A stretch of DNA of 64,000 nt from Bradyrhizobium sp. (GTDB lineage Bacteria; Pseudomonadota; Alphaproteobacteria; Rhizobiales; Xanthobacteraceae): the NCBI RefSeq assembly GCF_027307225.1, contig NZ_DAHUXJ010000086.1:29493-93492 (forward strand), in the 5' to 3' direction. Made by a program: the position numbers and the translations under genes. Below, in pieces: positions 1 to 8,899 of this stretch. The notes under the pieces are model-generated. The model did not search any database. It was given only the letters and a program-made list of their open reading frames with translations, and was not told the origin of the DNA. The number at the start of each line of letters is the position of its first letter. Within the stretch, counting starts at the first letter, position 1.

Positions 1-177
1 TTCGCCCGCATTTCCCAATTGGGGGCTGCCCTCGGGAACATCAAGCCTGCGGATCAAGTCTACAAAACGGTCGGGGACGCCCTGGCGAACGACATCATCG
101 TACATGGCGCGCAGCTGGTGGCCGATTCTGGACTGAATCTCGGCATTCAGCCCGCCTTGTTTTTTTGCTTCCTTCAT
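1..177 (-). CDS. nepR: NepR anti-sigma factor, N-terminal part (runs off the window)
   Basis: The first 59 codons of NepR are visible, starting with MKEAKKQGGLNAEIQSRIG and running off the left edge. NepR sequesters the ECF sigma factor EcfG until phosphorylated PhyR binds it instead, which is the partner switch of the alphaproteobacterial general stress response. The helix-forming stretch IGHQLRAMYDDVVRQGVPDRFVDLIRRLD matches the conserved NepR core (quoted here as consecutive pieces IGHQLRAMYDDVV and RQGVPDRFVDLIRRLD). A GACAGGA ribosome site lies just upstream of the ATG. The gene is divergent from phyR, the usual arrangement, and ecfG would be expected just outside the window. Family call is firm; the C-terminus is not seen. 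Confidence 0.9.
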   Translation of the reverse strand, partial: MKEAKKQGGLNAEIQSRIGHQLRAMYDDVVRQGVPDRFVDLIRRLDVPEGSPQLGNAGE

Positions 178-306
178 GTCCTGTCCCGCGCTCCCCCGAG
201 TGTTAAGCTTTTGTATTTTCACGGCTAATCCTCGAAATCACTGAAGCGTTCGCCTTCTCTGCCAAAGGCCTAATTCCAACTCCGCATAAAAGTTCCTTAA
301 AGAGTG

Positions 307-331
307 GGAACTTTTCGTTTGTCCAAGCGTA
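307..331 (+). promoter_or_regulatory. Candidate sigma-EcfG promoter of phyR
   Basis: GGAAC at 307-311, a 16-base spacer, then CGTA at 328-331. This differs from the EcfG consensus GGAAC-N16/17-CGTT by one base. It would start transcription near 338 and leave a leader of about 60 bases before the phyR start at 402, implying autoregulation of the response. Confidence 0.6.
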
Positions 332-401
332 GGTGTCGGACGTGGGGAGTGTCGGGTCGACCCCCATCACGAAGGTTCGACCCAGGAAAGATGGAGTGGG
401 G

Positions 402-1202
402 ATGTCCCGTTCACAGCTTGTTGCCGAACACTTACCGTTGCTGCGCCGCTATGCTCGTGCGTTGACCGGAAATCAAGCCTCGGGCGACGCGTATGTTGGC
501 GCCATGCTTGAGGCCCTGCTTCAGGACCAGTCTTTGCTCGACGAAAGCCACGGCGCGCGCGCCGGGCTCTTCCGGCTGTTCACGCAGATCTGGAATTCGG
601 TCGCAATCAACGAAGATCCCGATGTCGCGACCTTGCCGATGCCACCGGAGCGACGGCTTTCAAACATCACGCCTCTGCCGCGGCAGGCTTTCCTGCTGCT
701 GTCGCTGGAAGGTTTTTCCGAGGAGGAAGTCGCCTTCGTACTCGGCGTCGATGTGGCAGAGGCCCGCAAGCTCGCCGATACGGCCGGACGCGAAATGGCG
801 GCCGAGATCGCTACCGATGTGCTGATTATCGAAGATGAAACCTTCATCGCGATGGATCTCGAGAGCCTCGTGAAGAATCTTGGCCATCACGTCATCGGCG
901 TTGCCCGCACCCACACTGATGCGGTGGCGCTGGCCAAGAACAAGCGGCCGGGCCTGATTCTCGCCGACATTCAGCTCGCCGACGGCAGTTCGGGTCTCGA
1001 CGCCGTCAACGAACTGTTGCGCACCTTCGAAGTGCCGGTGGTGTTCATCACCGCTTATCCCGAGCGCTTCCTGACCGGTGAACGGCCGGAGCCGGCGTTC
1101 CTGATTTCGAAGCCGTTCCAGCCGGCGATGGTTTCTGCGGTCGCGAGCCAGGCGCTGTTCTTCCAGCGCAACTCACGCAACCGTTCTCCCAAGGTGGCCT
1201 GA
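402..1202 (+). CDS. phyR: PhyR, general stress response regulator (sigma-like domain plus receiver)
   Basis: This 266-residue protein has an EcfG-like sigma-fold N-terminus (about residues 1-135: MSRSQLVAEHLPLLRRYARA) and a CheY-type receiver at about 140-255. In the receiver, VLIIEDETFIAMDLE gives the acidic pocket, LILADIQLADGSSG gives the phospho-accepting Asp, and FITAYPER and ISKPF supply the conserved Thr and Lys. Phosphorylation exposes the sigma-like domain so it can bind NepR and release EcfG. The in-frame GTG at 333 was rejected because it would lie on top of the promoter; the start at 402 gives the family's normal N-terminus. Divergent from nepR. Confidence 0.95.
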   Translation: MSRSQLVAEHLPLLRRYARALTGNQASGDAYVGAMLEALLQDQSLLDESHGARAGLFRLFTQIWNSVAINEDPDVATLPMPPERRLSNITPLPRQAFLLLSLEGFSEEEVAFVLGVDVAEARKLADTAGREMAAEIATDVLIIEDETFIAMDLESLVKNLGHHVIGVARTHTDAVALAKNKRPGLILADIQLADGSSGLDAVNELLRTFEVPVVFITAYPERFLTGERPEPAFLISKPFQPAMVSAVASQALFFQRNSRNRSPKVA

Positions 1203-1234
1203 TAAGAACTAACGATCCAAGGAAGGCAAGGCGG

Positions 1235-1264
1235 ACGGACGCGCCAGAAGCGCGTCCGTTTTCG
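1235..1264 (+). terminator. Rho-independent terminator after phyR
   Basis: A 9-base perfect stem (ACGGACGCG at 1235-1243 pairing with CGCGTCCGT at 1251-1259, extendable by one pair) is followed by a short T run (TTTTCGTG). It lies 32 bases after the phyR stop. Confidence 0.75.
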
Positions 1265-1298
1265 TGTGCGACCGATCGATTAGCTTACATGGATTGGC

Positions 1299-2240
1299 TT
1301 ACTTCCGCGCGGAATGGCGTCCGACCAGAAGCAGGATCCCACCGATCTGCGGCAGCAGCGCCAGCAGGACAAGCCGAAGCATGGCGAAATCTTCCATGGT
1401 CGGCCGCAGCATGCCGCCGGAAACCCATGTCACCAGCTTGATGGCTGCGTCGCTCTGGGGGTCGGCGGTTCGCCCGACCGCGGCCGCCGCAGCATCGAGC
1501 ATCTGGCGGCGCTCGACCACGGCGGCTTCGCGCTCGCGGCAGAACTTGCCGACACCGCTTTTGCATTCACGGTCGCGGGCGGTCATGGCGTCGGTTAGCG
1601 CCGCCTGCGCGTTCGCGATCGCCGGTGTGACACGCGATGCACGCGCCATCGTCACGTCGCTGATATTGATGGATGCAAAGCCGATCCCCGCCGTGACCGC
1701 GAACACGAATGTCATGAGCCAGACGGCCCAGCCGACCGCCGCCGTCGCGCGCTGACCCGTTTGCCACAGGGAAGCGGCACAGGACGGCATCACCAGGGCG
1801 ACCAGATCGGCGGCGACCCCAACGGCGAGGAAAAGCCATCCCGCGATATCGCTCGAACCCAACGAGCGTGCAAACCAGCCGTTGATCGTGAGGCCGACAC
1901 TTGCCAGCGCAAGCGCGGCGATCGATAGCAGAACCGGCGCAAACTGTCTGCGCGGCGTTGGTGCGGCTTCGTCCGGCGGGCCTGCAGCCATCGATGGCGG
2001 GGCCACTGGCGGCTCAGCATCCACGTCGTTTGCTGGCAGGAATTCCGGCGGGATCAAGAACTCCGCCGGCAACAATGATGCGGATGACGAAGATTCGGCC
2101 TCACCAATGGCAAGTGCTGCGGCCTTCGCCGCTCGCTTGCGCGGGCGGTTGGTCCTGGCGCGTCCGGATCCTTTTCTGTTGCGCTTTTTCAGCGGCGCAT
2201 GGCGAAGAGGAATCACTGAAGCAAGGGTGTCGTCAGCCAT
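1299..2240 (-). CDS. Hypothetical four-helix membrane protein
   Basis: A 313-residue protein with a very basic N-terminus (KKRNRKGSGRARTNRPRKRAAKAA at about residues 20-43, given here as KKRNRKGSGRAR plus TNRPRKRAAKAA). An Ala/Pro-rich linker follows, then hydrophobic segments at about 115-135, 142-165, 175-200 and near the C-terminus. Between the third and fourth helices lies an alpha-helical, charged segment with two Cys (DRECKSGVGKFCRERE). The ATG at 2240 was preferred over the upstream in-frame start because AGGAG sits at normal spacing before it. No family with a known function is recognised. The layout resembles small transmembrane proteins of unknown function in Bradyrhizobium. Confidence 0.7.
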   Translation of the reverse strand: MADDTLASVIPLRHAPLKKRNRKGSGRARTNRPRKRAAKAAALAIGEAESSSSASLLPAEFLIPPEFLPANDVDAEPPVAPPSMAAGPPDEAAPTPRRQFAPVLLSIAALALASVGLTINGWFARSLGSSDIAGWLFLAVGVAADLVALVMPSCAASLWQTGQRATAAVGWAVWLMTFVFAVTAGIGFASINISDVTMARASRVTPAIANAQAALTDAMTARDRECKSGVGKFCREREAAVVERRQMLDAAAAAVGRTADPQSDAAIKLVTWVSGGMLRPTMEDFAMLRLVLLALLPQIGGILLLVGRHSARK

Positions 2241-2430
2241 GGAACCGCTCCTGCCGGTTGCAATGGAAAGGCGCAAGCGAGTCGTGCCGCCGCGCCGACA
2301 CCTAAAGTCAAGAGTGAGTCATCGTCTAGGAAAGAGGCGCAACACTTGCAAATTCATTTTCGCGGTCGTTCATTTTAGGCCGCTTCGCGCGTTTTCGGGG
2401 ACAGAAAACGGTGGAAAACGCGCCTGGAAT

Positions 2431-2775
2431 TCATCGAGGCTTTTTGGAACCAGATTTCATCTCGTCTTGCATCTGGATGCAGGTGAGAAGATCGAGATAA
2501 CTCGTCGTGCCTAACAAGCGGGCGTCGGATTGGCATCGGTTTCGTATTGCGGCGGAGGTCGATGCCCAGACGCCAACGAGCTGCTCTTTTGCGGTCTGCT
2601 CGTCGTGCTCGCAGTCCGCACGGCTCTGCGCCGGAGTTGAGCGCAACAACCTGGCGTCGACCTCCCTCGACTGACAGATCGCCTTGACGTTCAGCTTTGG
2701 CTCCCGGCCGAACGAGGGCGACGCAACGAGGGTGAGCAACACGGCGAAAGCGAGCGACGCTGGAGGCTCTTTCAT
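2431..2775 (-). CDS. Small secreted protein of unknown function
   Basis: 114 residues. A hydrophobic leader (LAFAVLLTLVASPSFG) ending in a probable signal-peptidase site near residue 23 is followed by a compact domain. The domain has four Cys: one in KAICQSREVD, one in RADCEHDEQ, one in IRNRCQSD and one in LLTCIQMQD. The spacing suggests two disulfides in the periplasm. GAGGGG upstream is a good ribosome site. A candidate EcfG promoter at 2807-2831 would make it stress-inducible. Function unknown. Confidence 0.7.
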   Translation of the reverse strand: MKEPPASLAFAVLLTLVASPSFGREPKLNVKAICQSREVDARLLRSTPAQSRADCEHDEQTAKEQLVGVWASTSAAIRNRCQSDARLLGTTSYLDLLTCIQMQDEMKSGSKKPR

Positions 2776-2806
2776 TTCAACCCCTCATGTATGAGGAATC
2801 CAGGAG

Positions 2807-2831
2807 AACCGGCCGGCGGCTTTTCGGTTCC
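2807..2831 (-). promoter_or_regulatory. Candidate sigma-EcfG promoter (near consensus)
   Basis: Reading leftward: GGAAC (2831-2827), 16 bases, GGTT (2810-2807). The consensus -10 is CGTT, so one base differs. It would give a leader of about 25 bases before the secreted-protein gene at 2775. The rest of the 2776-3109 gap shows nothing else I can name. Confidence 0.45.
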
Positions 2832-3109
2832 GCTGGCGACGAAAACGCCGGCAGCGGCGAGCGATGGTTTAAAGATTCCTAACCTGGCGAGCGGGGACGT
2901 GCCGCATCGCCCTGGAAAACGAACGATTGGTCTTGGTACGAAGTAAATGTCGCGTGTCATAAACCGGATCGACGGCCAAATTCGCCCGTTTCGCTTCAAA
3001 TTCTAGTGTTTCCTCGAGAACGGTAGCATTGCATCTACGATGCAACCCCTCCCGAAAGGTCTCCTTAAGTCATTTGACCGATCATCCGCCGCCCAAGAGA
3101 GGATGGCAG

Positions 3110-5509
3110 ATGAGTGAGCTATCGCAGTTCTGGCGATTTGTACGGTCGCGATCCGGCCGTGGTTTTCTCGTGCACCTGGCCATTTGCGCGGCACTGTCGG
3201 TCGGGGTCGGTTGCAGCTACTACTATCTGAGCCTCAACTGGTTCATGCAGCACAAGAGCAGCGAAAAGATCACGGCGCTTCAGCTGGTCGACGCCTTTGT
3301 CACCAACTACTCGGCCATCCGATCGCAGTTCGGAGATGCCGCACCCGTCCCAGCCTCGTTTCGCGCGCATGCGATCGCGGCGTTCAACAAGCAGAACCGC
3401 GACAATTCCGAATTTCGCCTGGCTTCGGTTGGCCGGCCCGGCCGCGAGATCGTAACGGCTCCGACTGACGCCCGCATGGCCGAAGTCATCGAGAAGCTCG
3501 CAAACAGCTCAAATCCAAAGCCCGTTTCGGAAATGCTTGACGCGAACGGCGCTCGGGTGTTCCGCACCATCTATCCGAGCCTTGCGCAGGAGCAGAGCTG
3601 CGTGAGCTGCCACAACTCCCTCCAGCCTGACCAGGCGCAGTGGCATCTCCACGATATGATGGGAGCTTTCGTCATCGATGTTCCGGTGTCGGCTTTCCTT
3701 CATACGATCCTGTGGCAGGGCATCGGCATCGGATTGGGCCTGTTCCTGGCTCTTGCGCTGGCAGGCCTGACGATCTCCCTGATTCATTTCCACCAGCTTG
3801 AAGCGCTCGATGCGTCCGCGGCAAAACTCGGCCGCACCCAGAAATTCCTCGACACCATCATCGAGAACATGCCGGTTGCGGTTGCGGTCAAGGATGCCCG
3901 CGATCGGTGCTACATTCTCATCAACCGGACCGCAGAGGCAATTTTCGGAATCTCGCGCGGCGATTTGATCGGCAGAAATTCGCACGACGACAAGGAGACG
4001 GCGGAGACGCTGTTTCCGCTCGCGGACGAGGCGTTGCACACAAGAGAGCTGCAGACCATTGCCGAGCAAACGGTCCACACGCCCCACAATGGCGCGCGCA
4101 TCCTGACAACGCGGAATCTTTCGATACCGGACGAGACCGGTGAGCAGCGTTATCTCTTGAGCCTTGCGGAAGATATCACGGAGCGCAAGGAGGCGCAGGC
4201 CCGCATCGAGCACATGGCGCATCATGATGCCTTGACGGACTTGCCCAACCGCGCCGCGTTCACGGAGCGCCTCGCCCGCGCCATCGATGCGGCGAGCGCG
4301 GGTAGGGAATCGTTTGCGGTGCTGAGCCTCGATCTCGACCGCTTCAAGGAGATCAACGATACATTTGGCCACGCGATTGGCGACGATTTGCTGCGCGAGC
4401 TGGCTTCCCAGCTGAGCGCCCTGGCCGGCGAGGCTTATCTCGCGCGGCTGGGCGGCGACGAATTCTGCATGATCACGCCGACCGGCGATCAGCCGGCGCT
4501 TGCCGAAAGCCTTGCCAGACGCATGCATTCGGCCACTGCCATCGACCGCGAACTGGGCGGCGAGCATCTGCGCGTCGGCATCAGCGTCGGAATTGCGATT
4601 TTTCCCGCCGATGGATCAGACGCAACGACGCTCCTCAACAATGCCGATGCCGCTCTTTACCGCGCCAAGGCCGCCGGCCGCGGCAAGACGCGCTTTTTCG
4701 AAATCGAAATGGACAACAAGCTCCGCGAGCGCAGGGCGATCCAGCACGAACTCGCTACCGCGATCGAGCAAAACCATCTCCGTCTGCACTATCAGCCGCT
4801 CGCCAAGATCGATGGCGAGGTGGTCGGCTTCGAGGCGCTGATTCGCTGGCACAACCCGGCGCGCGGCATGGTCTCGCCCGGGACCTTCATTCCGGTTGCC
4901 GAGGAAAGCGGCCTGATCATGCGGATCGGCGAATGGGTGCTTCGCGAAGCCTGCCGCGAAGCGGCGGGTTGGGCCCACCCGCTCCACATCGCTGTCAACC
5001 TGTCGCCAATTCAATTCCGCCACGGCGATCTCCCGGGACTGGTCCATGCGGTGCTGCTGGAAACCGGCCTTGCGTCGAACCGGCTCGAACTCGAGATCAC
5101 CGAGGGCGTCATGATGGAGGATTTCGGCCGAAGCCTCTCGATCCTGCGCCGCTTAAAGGCTCTTGGCGTCCGTATTGCGATGGACGACTTCGGCACGGGC
5201 TACTCATCGTTGTCCTATCTGCAATCGTTTCCGTTCGACAAGATCAAGATCGATCAGTCGTTCATTTCCAACGTCAAAAGCAATCCGCAATCGGCGGCGA
5301 TCGTGCGCGCCGTCATCGGCCTCGCGCACGGACTCAATCTGCCGGTGCTGGCGGAAGGGGTCGAGACCAGGGATCAGCTCGAGTTTCTCGCAGCCGAATC
5401 CTGTAACGAAGTGCAGGGCTATCTGATGGGACGGCCGCACCCGATCCTGGAATATTCGAAGCTCGTCGGCCGCCCCGACGCTGCGGCAGAACAACAGCTC
5501 ATCGCCTGA
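3110..5509 (+). CDS. Membrane GGDEF/EAL protein with a periplasmic CxxCH sensor domain
   Basis: 799 residues. TM helix at about 19-41; a periplasmic region to about 198 that resembles Tll0287/DUF3365-type sensors and contains CVSCH at 164-168, a c-type haem attachment motif. A second TM helix at about 200-226 is followed by a PAS domain (about 240-360), GGDEF (motif GGDEF at 448-452, intact) and EAL (EAL at 575-577, with DDFGTGYSS present). Both cyclase and phosphodiesterase motifs are intact, so it may make or break cyclic di-GMP in response to a redox or ligand signal. The ATG at 3110 has an AGAGGA site upstream; longer starts lack one. Stands alone, convergent with ftsH. Confidence 0.9.
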   Translation: MSELSQFWRFVRSRSGRGFLVHLAICAALSVGVGCSYYYLSLNWFMQHKSSEKITALQLVDAFVTNYSAIRSQFGDAAPVPASFRAHAIAAFNKQNRDNSEFRLASVGRPGREIVTAPTDARMAEVIEKLANSSNPKPVSEMLDANGARVFRTIYPSLAQEQSCVSCHNSLQPDQAQWHLHDMMGAFVIDVPVSAFLHTILWQGIGIGLGLFLALALAGLTISLIHFHQLEALDASAAKLGRTQKFLDTIIENMPVAVAVKDARDRCYILINRTAEAIFGISRGDLIGRNSHDDKETAETLFPLADEALHTRELQTIAEQTVHTPHNGARILTTRNLSIPDETGEQRYLLSLAEDITERKEAQARIEHMAHHDALTDLPNRAAFTERLARAIDAASAGRESFAVLSLDLDRFKEINDTFGHAIGDDLLRELASQLSALAGEAYLARLGGDEFCMITPTGDQPALAESLARRMHSATAIDRELGGEHLRVGISVGIAIFPADGSDATTLLNNADAALYRAKAAGRGKTRFFEIEMDNKLRERRAIQHELATAIEQNHLRLHYQPLAKIDGEVVGFEALIRWHNPARGMVSPGTFIPVAEESGLIMRIGEWVLREACREAAGWAHPLHIAVNLSPIQFRHGDLPGLVHAVLLETGLASNRLELEITEGVMMEDFGRSLSILRRLKALGVRIAMDDFGTGYSSLSYLQSFPFDKIKIDQSFISNVKSNPQSAAIVRAVIGLAHGLNLPVLAEGVETRDQLEFLAAESCNEVQGYLMGRPHPILEYSKLVGRPDAAAEQQLIA

Positions 5510-5544
5510 TCGCCGGCCGAAGCGCCGCGATCCGTCTGACCCCA

Positions 5545-7422
5545 TCAGGGCCGAGTTGAGGCGAAACGGGGCTTCTCCCTGTCGCTGGCATCTGCGCCGG
5601 TTGCCGCGGCGACGGCTGTGATCTGCGACCGGAGCGTCACGATGTCCTCGTCTTCAAGCGTCTCTTGTTGCAGCAGCAGCGCCGCCGTTTTTTCATGGAG
5701 CGCGCGGTTGGCGGTGACGATCGCAACGGCCCGTTCCAGGGCGCGTCCGACCAGGTCGCGGACAGCATGGTCGATCAGCCGCTCCGTCTCGTCGCTTAGC
5801 TCGCGGCCCTGGCCGCTGCGAGGGTCCTGGCTTGCGAACATCGGCGGACGCTCGCGGTCGTAGGCGACGTGGCCGAGCTTCTGGTCCATTCCATAGCGCA
5901 ACACCATGCTTCGCGCCGTGTCGGTTGCCTTCACGAGATCGTCGGCGGCGCCGGTCGACAGATGATGGAAGAACACCAGCTCGGCGGCGCGGCCGGCCAG
6001 CAGGACCGCCATGCGGTTGTCGAGTTCTTGTTGGGTCATCAGGAAACGGTCCTCGGTGGGACGCTGGATGGTGTAGCCGAGCGCGCCGATGCCGCGGGGG
6101 ATGATCGATACCTTGTGGACCGGGTCCTGGCCGGGCAGGCTCATCGCCACGATGGCGTGACCGAGTTCATGATAGGCAACGATCTGCCGCTCCTTCGGGA
6201 TCAGGATTCGGTTTCTTTTTTCAAGGCCGGCCACGATCCGCTCGACCGCTGCGGTGAAGTCGCGAAGCTCGACGCTGTCGGCGCGCCGCCGCGTCGCGAG
6301 CAGCGCCGCCTCATTGACGAGATTGGCGAGATCGGCGCCGGTGAAACCTGGAGTGAGTTCCGCAACCTTTTCAGGGTCGGCGTTGGTCGCGAGCACGGCC
6401 CTCTTCATATGGACCCTTAATATGGCGATGCGGCCCTTCTTGTCCGGACGGTCGACCAGAACCTGGCGGTCGAAGCGTCCGGCCCGCAGCAAGGCGGGAT
6501 CGAGAATTTCGGGCCGGTTGGTTGCACCTATGAGGATGACGCCGATCGACTGATCGAAGCCGTCCAGCTCCACCAGTAGCTGATTGAGCGTCTGCTCCTT
6601 CTCGGCGTGACTGCCGAATGCATAGGCTCCGCGGACCCCACCGAGCGCATCGAGCTCGTCGATGAAGATGATCGCCGGCGCTTCCTTGCGGGCCTGCTCG
6701 AACAGGTCTCGCACCCTGGCGGCACCGACGCCGACAAACATCTCGATGAATTCGGAACCGGAAATCGAAAAAAACTTGACACCGGCCTCTCCGGCGACGG
6801 CGCGCGCCAGCAGGGTCTTGCCCGTACCGGGCGGGCCCACGAGCAGCACGCCCTTAGGCACCCGGGCTCCCAGCCTGCCATAGGTCTTGGAATCGCGCAG
6901 GAAGTCGACAACTTCCTTCAGCTCTTCCTTGGCCTCGTCGACGCCCGCGACGTCGGCGAAAGTGACCTTGGTATCCTTCTCGACGTAGATCTTGGCGCGG
7001 CTCTTGCCGATCGACATCAGTCCGCCGCCGCCCTGCCGCGCGAAGCGCCTTACGAACAGCATCCAGACGCCGAAGAACAGCAGCGTCGGGACGATCCAGG
7101 ACAGAATGTCCGGCAGCCAGGTGTTCGGCGCCTCGCCGAAATAGGTCACCTTGTGCTTTTCGAGCTCGCCCGCCAAAGTCGGGTCGACCCGGGTCGTGTC
7201 GAAGCGCTTGTTGCCCTTCTTGTCCGGCTGCTTGAGAATTCCCTCGATCTTGTTTTGCGCGACCCAGACCTTGTCGATCTTGTTCGCATTGAGAAGTGCC
7301 TGAAACTCGCTGTAGGGAATCGCCGTGGTTTGCTTGCTCGCCTGATAGAAGGTTTGCAGCAGCGAGATCGCGATGAACGTGGCGATGATGTACCAGATGC
7401 TGATCTTGGTTCGCGGTTCCAT
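5545..7422 (-). CDS. ftsH: FtsH-family AAA zinc metalloprotease, probable paralogue
   Basis: 625 residues with the full FtsH layout. TM helices lie at about 9-26 and 104-124 around a periplasmic domain. The AAA module has Walker A GPPGTGKT (196-203) and Walker [12 protein letters not shown] (from 251). The zinc site is HELGH (418-422), where housekeeping FtsH usually has HEAGH, and Walker B reads DELDALG where DEIDAVG is usual. These substitutions suggest a second, accessory FtsH rather than the essential copy that normally sits beside tilS; none of those neighbours is here. It degrades membrane and some soluble proteins. A possible heat-shock -35 (CTTGAA, 7576-7571) has no convincing -10. 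Confidence 0.92.
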   Translation of the reverse strand: MEPRTKISIWYIIATFIAISLLQTFYQASKQTTAIPYSEFQALLNANKIDKVWVAQNKIEGILKQPDKKGNKRFDTTRVDPTLAGELEKHKVTYFGEAPNTWLPDILSWIVPTLLFFGVWMLFVRRFARQGGGGLMSIGKSRAKIYVEKDTKVTFADVAGVDEAKEELKEVVDFLRDSKTYGRLGARVPKGVLLVGPPGTGKTLLARAVAGEAGVKFFSISGSEFIEMFVGVGAARVRDLFEQARKEAPAIIFIDELDALGGVRGAYAFGSHAEKEQTLNQLLVELDGFDQSIGVILIGATNRPEILDPALLRAGRFDRQVLVDRPDKKGRIAILRVHMKRAVLATNADPEKVAELTPGFTGADLANLVNEAALLATRRRADSVELRDFTAAVERIVAGLEKRNRILIPKERQIVAYHELGHAIVAMSLPGQDPVHKVSIIPRGIGALGYTIQRPTEDRFLMTQQELDNRMAVLLAGRAAELVFFHHLSTGAADDLVKATDTARSMVLRYGMDQKLGHVAYDRERPPMFASQDPRSGQGRELSDETERLIDHAVRDLVGRALERAVAIVTANRALHEKTAALLLQQETLEDEDIVTLRSQITAVAAATGADASDREKPRFASTRP

Positions 7423-7757
7423 CTCGTTTGCCTTTCAGCCTCTCACCTGAAAGATCGAGCACCGATAATCTCGCGAGCTCGCTCAACGGCGTCCCGACCG
7501 CGCCTCTGGCTCGGGAAACAACCCGACGCAACAACCGGCTAATGGGGCGTATGTTGCATGCGCCGTGTCATTCAAGCCGAGGCTGGGTGGAAAATTTGCC
7601 TTTGGCCGCGTGCAGGCGAAAGCGGTAGCGATCCTCGCTGTAATCGCGAGCCCTGCGTGTGTGCAGTCCAATGAATTGAACGGGGGCAATGCGCCTCCGT
7701 TTCTAACGGGCCTGCCGGCCTCTCGTTTGGGACAACGTTCTCGGTCCGAGCGCGAAA

Positions 7758-7802
7758 GCCAAAAAATTGGGGGCGCGACTGGCATCACCACAGTCGCGCC
7801 CC
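7758..7802 (-). terminator. Strong leftward rho-independent terminator
   Basis: GGGGCGCGACTG pairs perfectly with CAGTCGCGCCCC (7770-7781 and 7791-7802), and the minus-strand product continues into six T residues. There is no T run on the plus-strand side, so it works leftward. No annotated gene upstream on that strand needs it. Confidence 0.7.
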
Positions 7803-7842
7803 GCATCGCCGGTCAATGGGGCAGGGGGGATAACCGGCTGCG
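7758..7842 (-). ncRNA. Candidate EcfG-dependent small RNA
   Basis: Inferred from a promoter-terminator pair only. The minus-strand EcfG-like motif (7872-7848) would start a transcript near 7842. A 12-base perfect stem (7791-7802 with 7770-7781, loop of nine) followed by CAATTTTTTGG would end it at about 7758, giving roughly 85 nt. A minus-strand reading frame crosses the terminator stem, so a protein is unlikely. No RNA family is recognised. Confidence 0.35.
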
Positions 7843-7847
7843 GTGAT

Positions 7848-7872
7848 GACGCGCGGCCCGAAAGATCGTTCC
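7848..7872 (-). promoter_or_regulatory. Candidate sigma-EcfG promoter in front of the leftward terminator
   Basis: Minus strand GGAAC (7872-7868), 16 bases, CGTC (7851-7848); the last base departs from the CGTT consensus. Confidence 0.4.
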
Positions 7873-7990
7873 AGGCGCACCCGACTTTTTTCGAATTTTT
7901 AGCTGACATGGTTGCTGGAGCACGAAACCTTTTCGGGTGTGAACGGGTTGATAGGCTGCCATCAGGTCATTGAACCGCACGGGACAAGAA

Positions 7991-8437
7991 ATGTCGCGGC
8001 TTATCATGGGGATAACGAGCGTGGTCGCGCTCTCGCTGGTTTCGGGCGCGGCGGAATTTGCACGTGGTCGCGACCTGCCGCTGATCGCAGGTAATCTGGC
8101 TGCTGGTAGGCACGCACCAATCACGCAGGGAATATCCATCTCATCCAATGTATCCCGGGAAGGTGCGTCTCGGGTCAATCGCGCCTCCAAGGCGGACCGC
8201 GCGGCGACGCAGGTTGGTGTAGTAGCATCGACGCGAACCGTTTCGTTGCAGCTCAACGGCTTCGCAGACACGAGCTTCCTCGTTCGCATTCCCGTGGCCA
8301 TTGCCAGTCCGCCGGCAGCGGCTGCACCAACCGAGCCCGCCGCCATCCGCAGCAAGCTCGCGGTCGCGTGCGAGCCTGTCGTCAGCATCCTGACCGACGT
8401 CGCCAAGCGTCTTGGGCCCGGCCGCTGCATCACCTGA
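7991..8437 (+). CDS. Small secreted protein of unknown function
   Basis: 148 residues. A signal-like segment (GITSVVALSLVSGAAEFARG) precedes a low-complexity middle and a conserved-looking tail, CEPVVSILTDVAKRLGPGRC, with two Cys that could form a disulfide. I recognise this C-terminal pattern from hypothetical proteins of Bradyrhizobium but know of no function. The ATG at 7991 puts a normal signal peptide at the N-terminus; an upstream ATG at 7970 adds seven residues and has no better ribosome site. Convergent with the membrane protein that ends at 8452, only 14 bases away. Confidence 0.65.
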   Translation: MSRLIMGITSVVALSLVSGAAEFARGRDLPLIAGNLAAGRHAPITQGISISSNVSREGASRVNRASKADRAATQVGVVASTRTVSLQLNGFADTSFLVRIPVAIASPPAAAAPTEPAAIRSKLAVACEPVVSILTDVAKRLGPGRCIT

Positions 8438-8451
8438 CGCGAATAAATTAC

Positions 8452-8883
8452 CTATTCAGCCGGCGCCTGATGCGAGGACGGCCGCTTGGCGAGCAAACCC
8501 AGCGCCAGGCCGCCTACCGCCAGAAGCGGCACCAGCCGTTTCACGCCGATGGCGCGGGCCGCCTGGATTCCGGCGGCAAGCACCATGGGATCGGCGAGCG
8601 CCGTCTGCAGCCCGGATTTTGCCGTCTCCTCGGCGTGGTGCCGGTCCTGGCTTTTCCGGATCGCGTAAATCACGATACCGATCACGGCGAGCACGAAGAA
8701 AATGGCCGCGCCTGTGAGACAGGCTGCGATCAGCCCATGGGTTTGCAGGACGTAGACGAAGGCCGCCGCACAGAGAAATGAAATCGTGACGAACGCGGCC
8801 AACGCGATCGCCGCGGCAAGCGACGTCATTCGGATCGCCACGCCCGTGGATTCCTTCAGGTCGTCGATCATGCGCACCAGCAT
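8452..8883 (-). CDS. Two-helix membrane protein, phage-holin/YqjE-like superfamily
   Basis: 143 residues. An amphipathic N-terminus (MLVRMIDDLKESTGVAIRM) precedes two strong TM helices at about 22-46 and 52-73, a charged stretch (RKSQDRHHAEETAKSG), and a third weak hydrophobic segment near 120-132. The architecture matches the actinobacterial/proteobacterial holin-superfamily (YqjE-like) proteins that often accompany DUF883/YqjD proteins. Here the DUF883 gene is indeed the next gene upstream on the same strand, although 355 bases of palindromic elements separate them. Likely an inner-membrane stress protein; exact role unknown. Confidence 0.6.
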   Translation of the reverse strand: MLVRMIDDLKESTGVAIRMTSLAAAIALAAFVTISFLCAAAFVYVLQTHGLIAACLTGAAIFFVLAVIGIVIYAIRKSQDRHHAEETAKSGLQTALADPMVLAAGIQAARAIGVKRLVPLLAVGGLALGLLAKRPSSHQAPAE

Positions 8884-8899
8884 TGATTGCCCTCGCCGA

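Larger units (their letters stand above)
7423..7990. other. Gene-poor interval with a leftward terminator and promoter-like site
   Basis: No convincing protein gene in 568 bases. The stretch 7423-7757 shows only the ftsH leader. At 7770-7802 there is a strong hairpin followed on the minus strand by a T run. At 7848-7872 a near-consensus EcfG motif points the same way. Together they outline a possible short RNA, listed separately. Confidence 0.5.

Noticed and set aside
2772..2999. 75-codon minus-strand frame upstream of the small secreted protein
   Set aside because: No ribosome site and no protein-like composition, and it covers the candidate EcfG promoter.
7423..7580. Heat-shock promoter of ftsH
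   Set aside because: CTTGAA (7576-7571) is present, but no -10 match at the 16-18 base spacing expected for alphaproteobacterial RpoH; a CCCCATTAG lies 23 bases away, too far.
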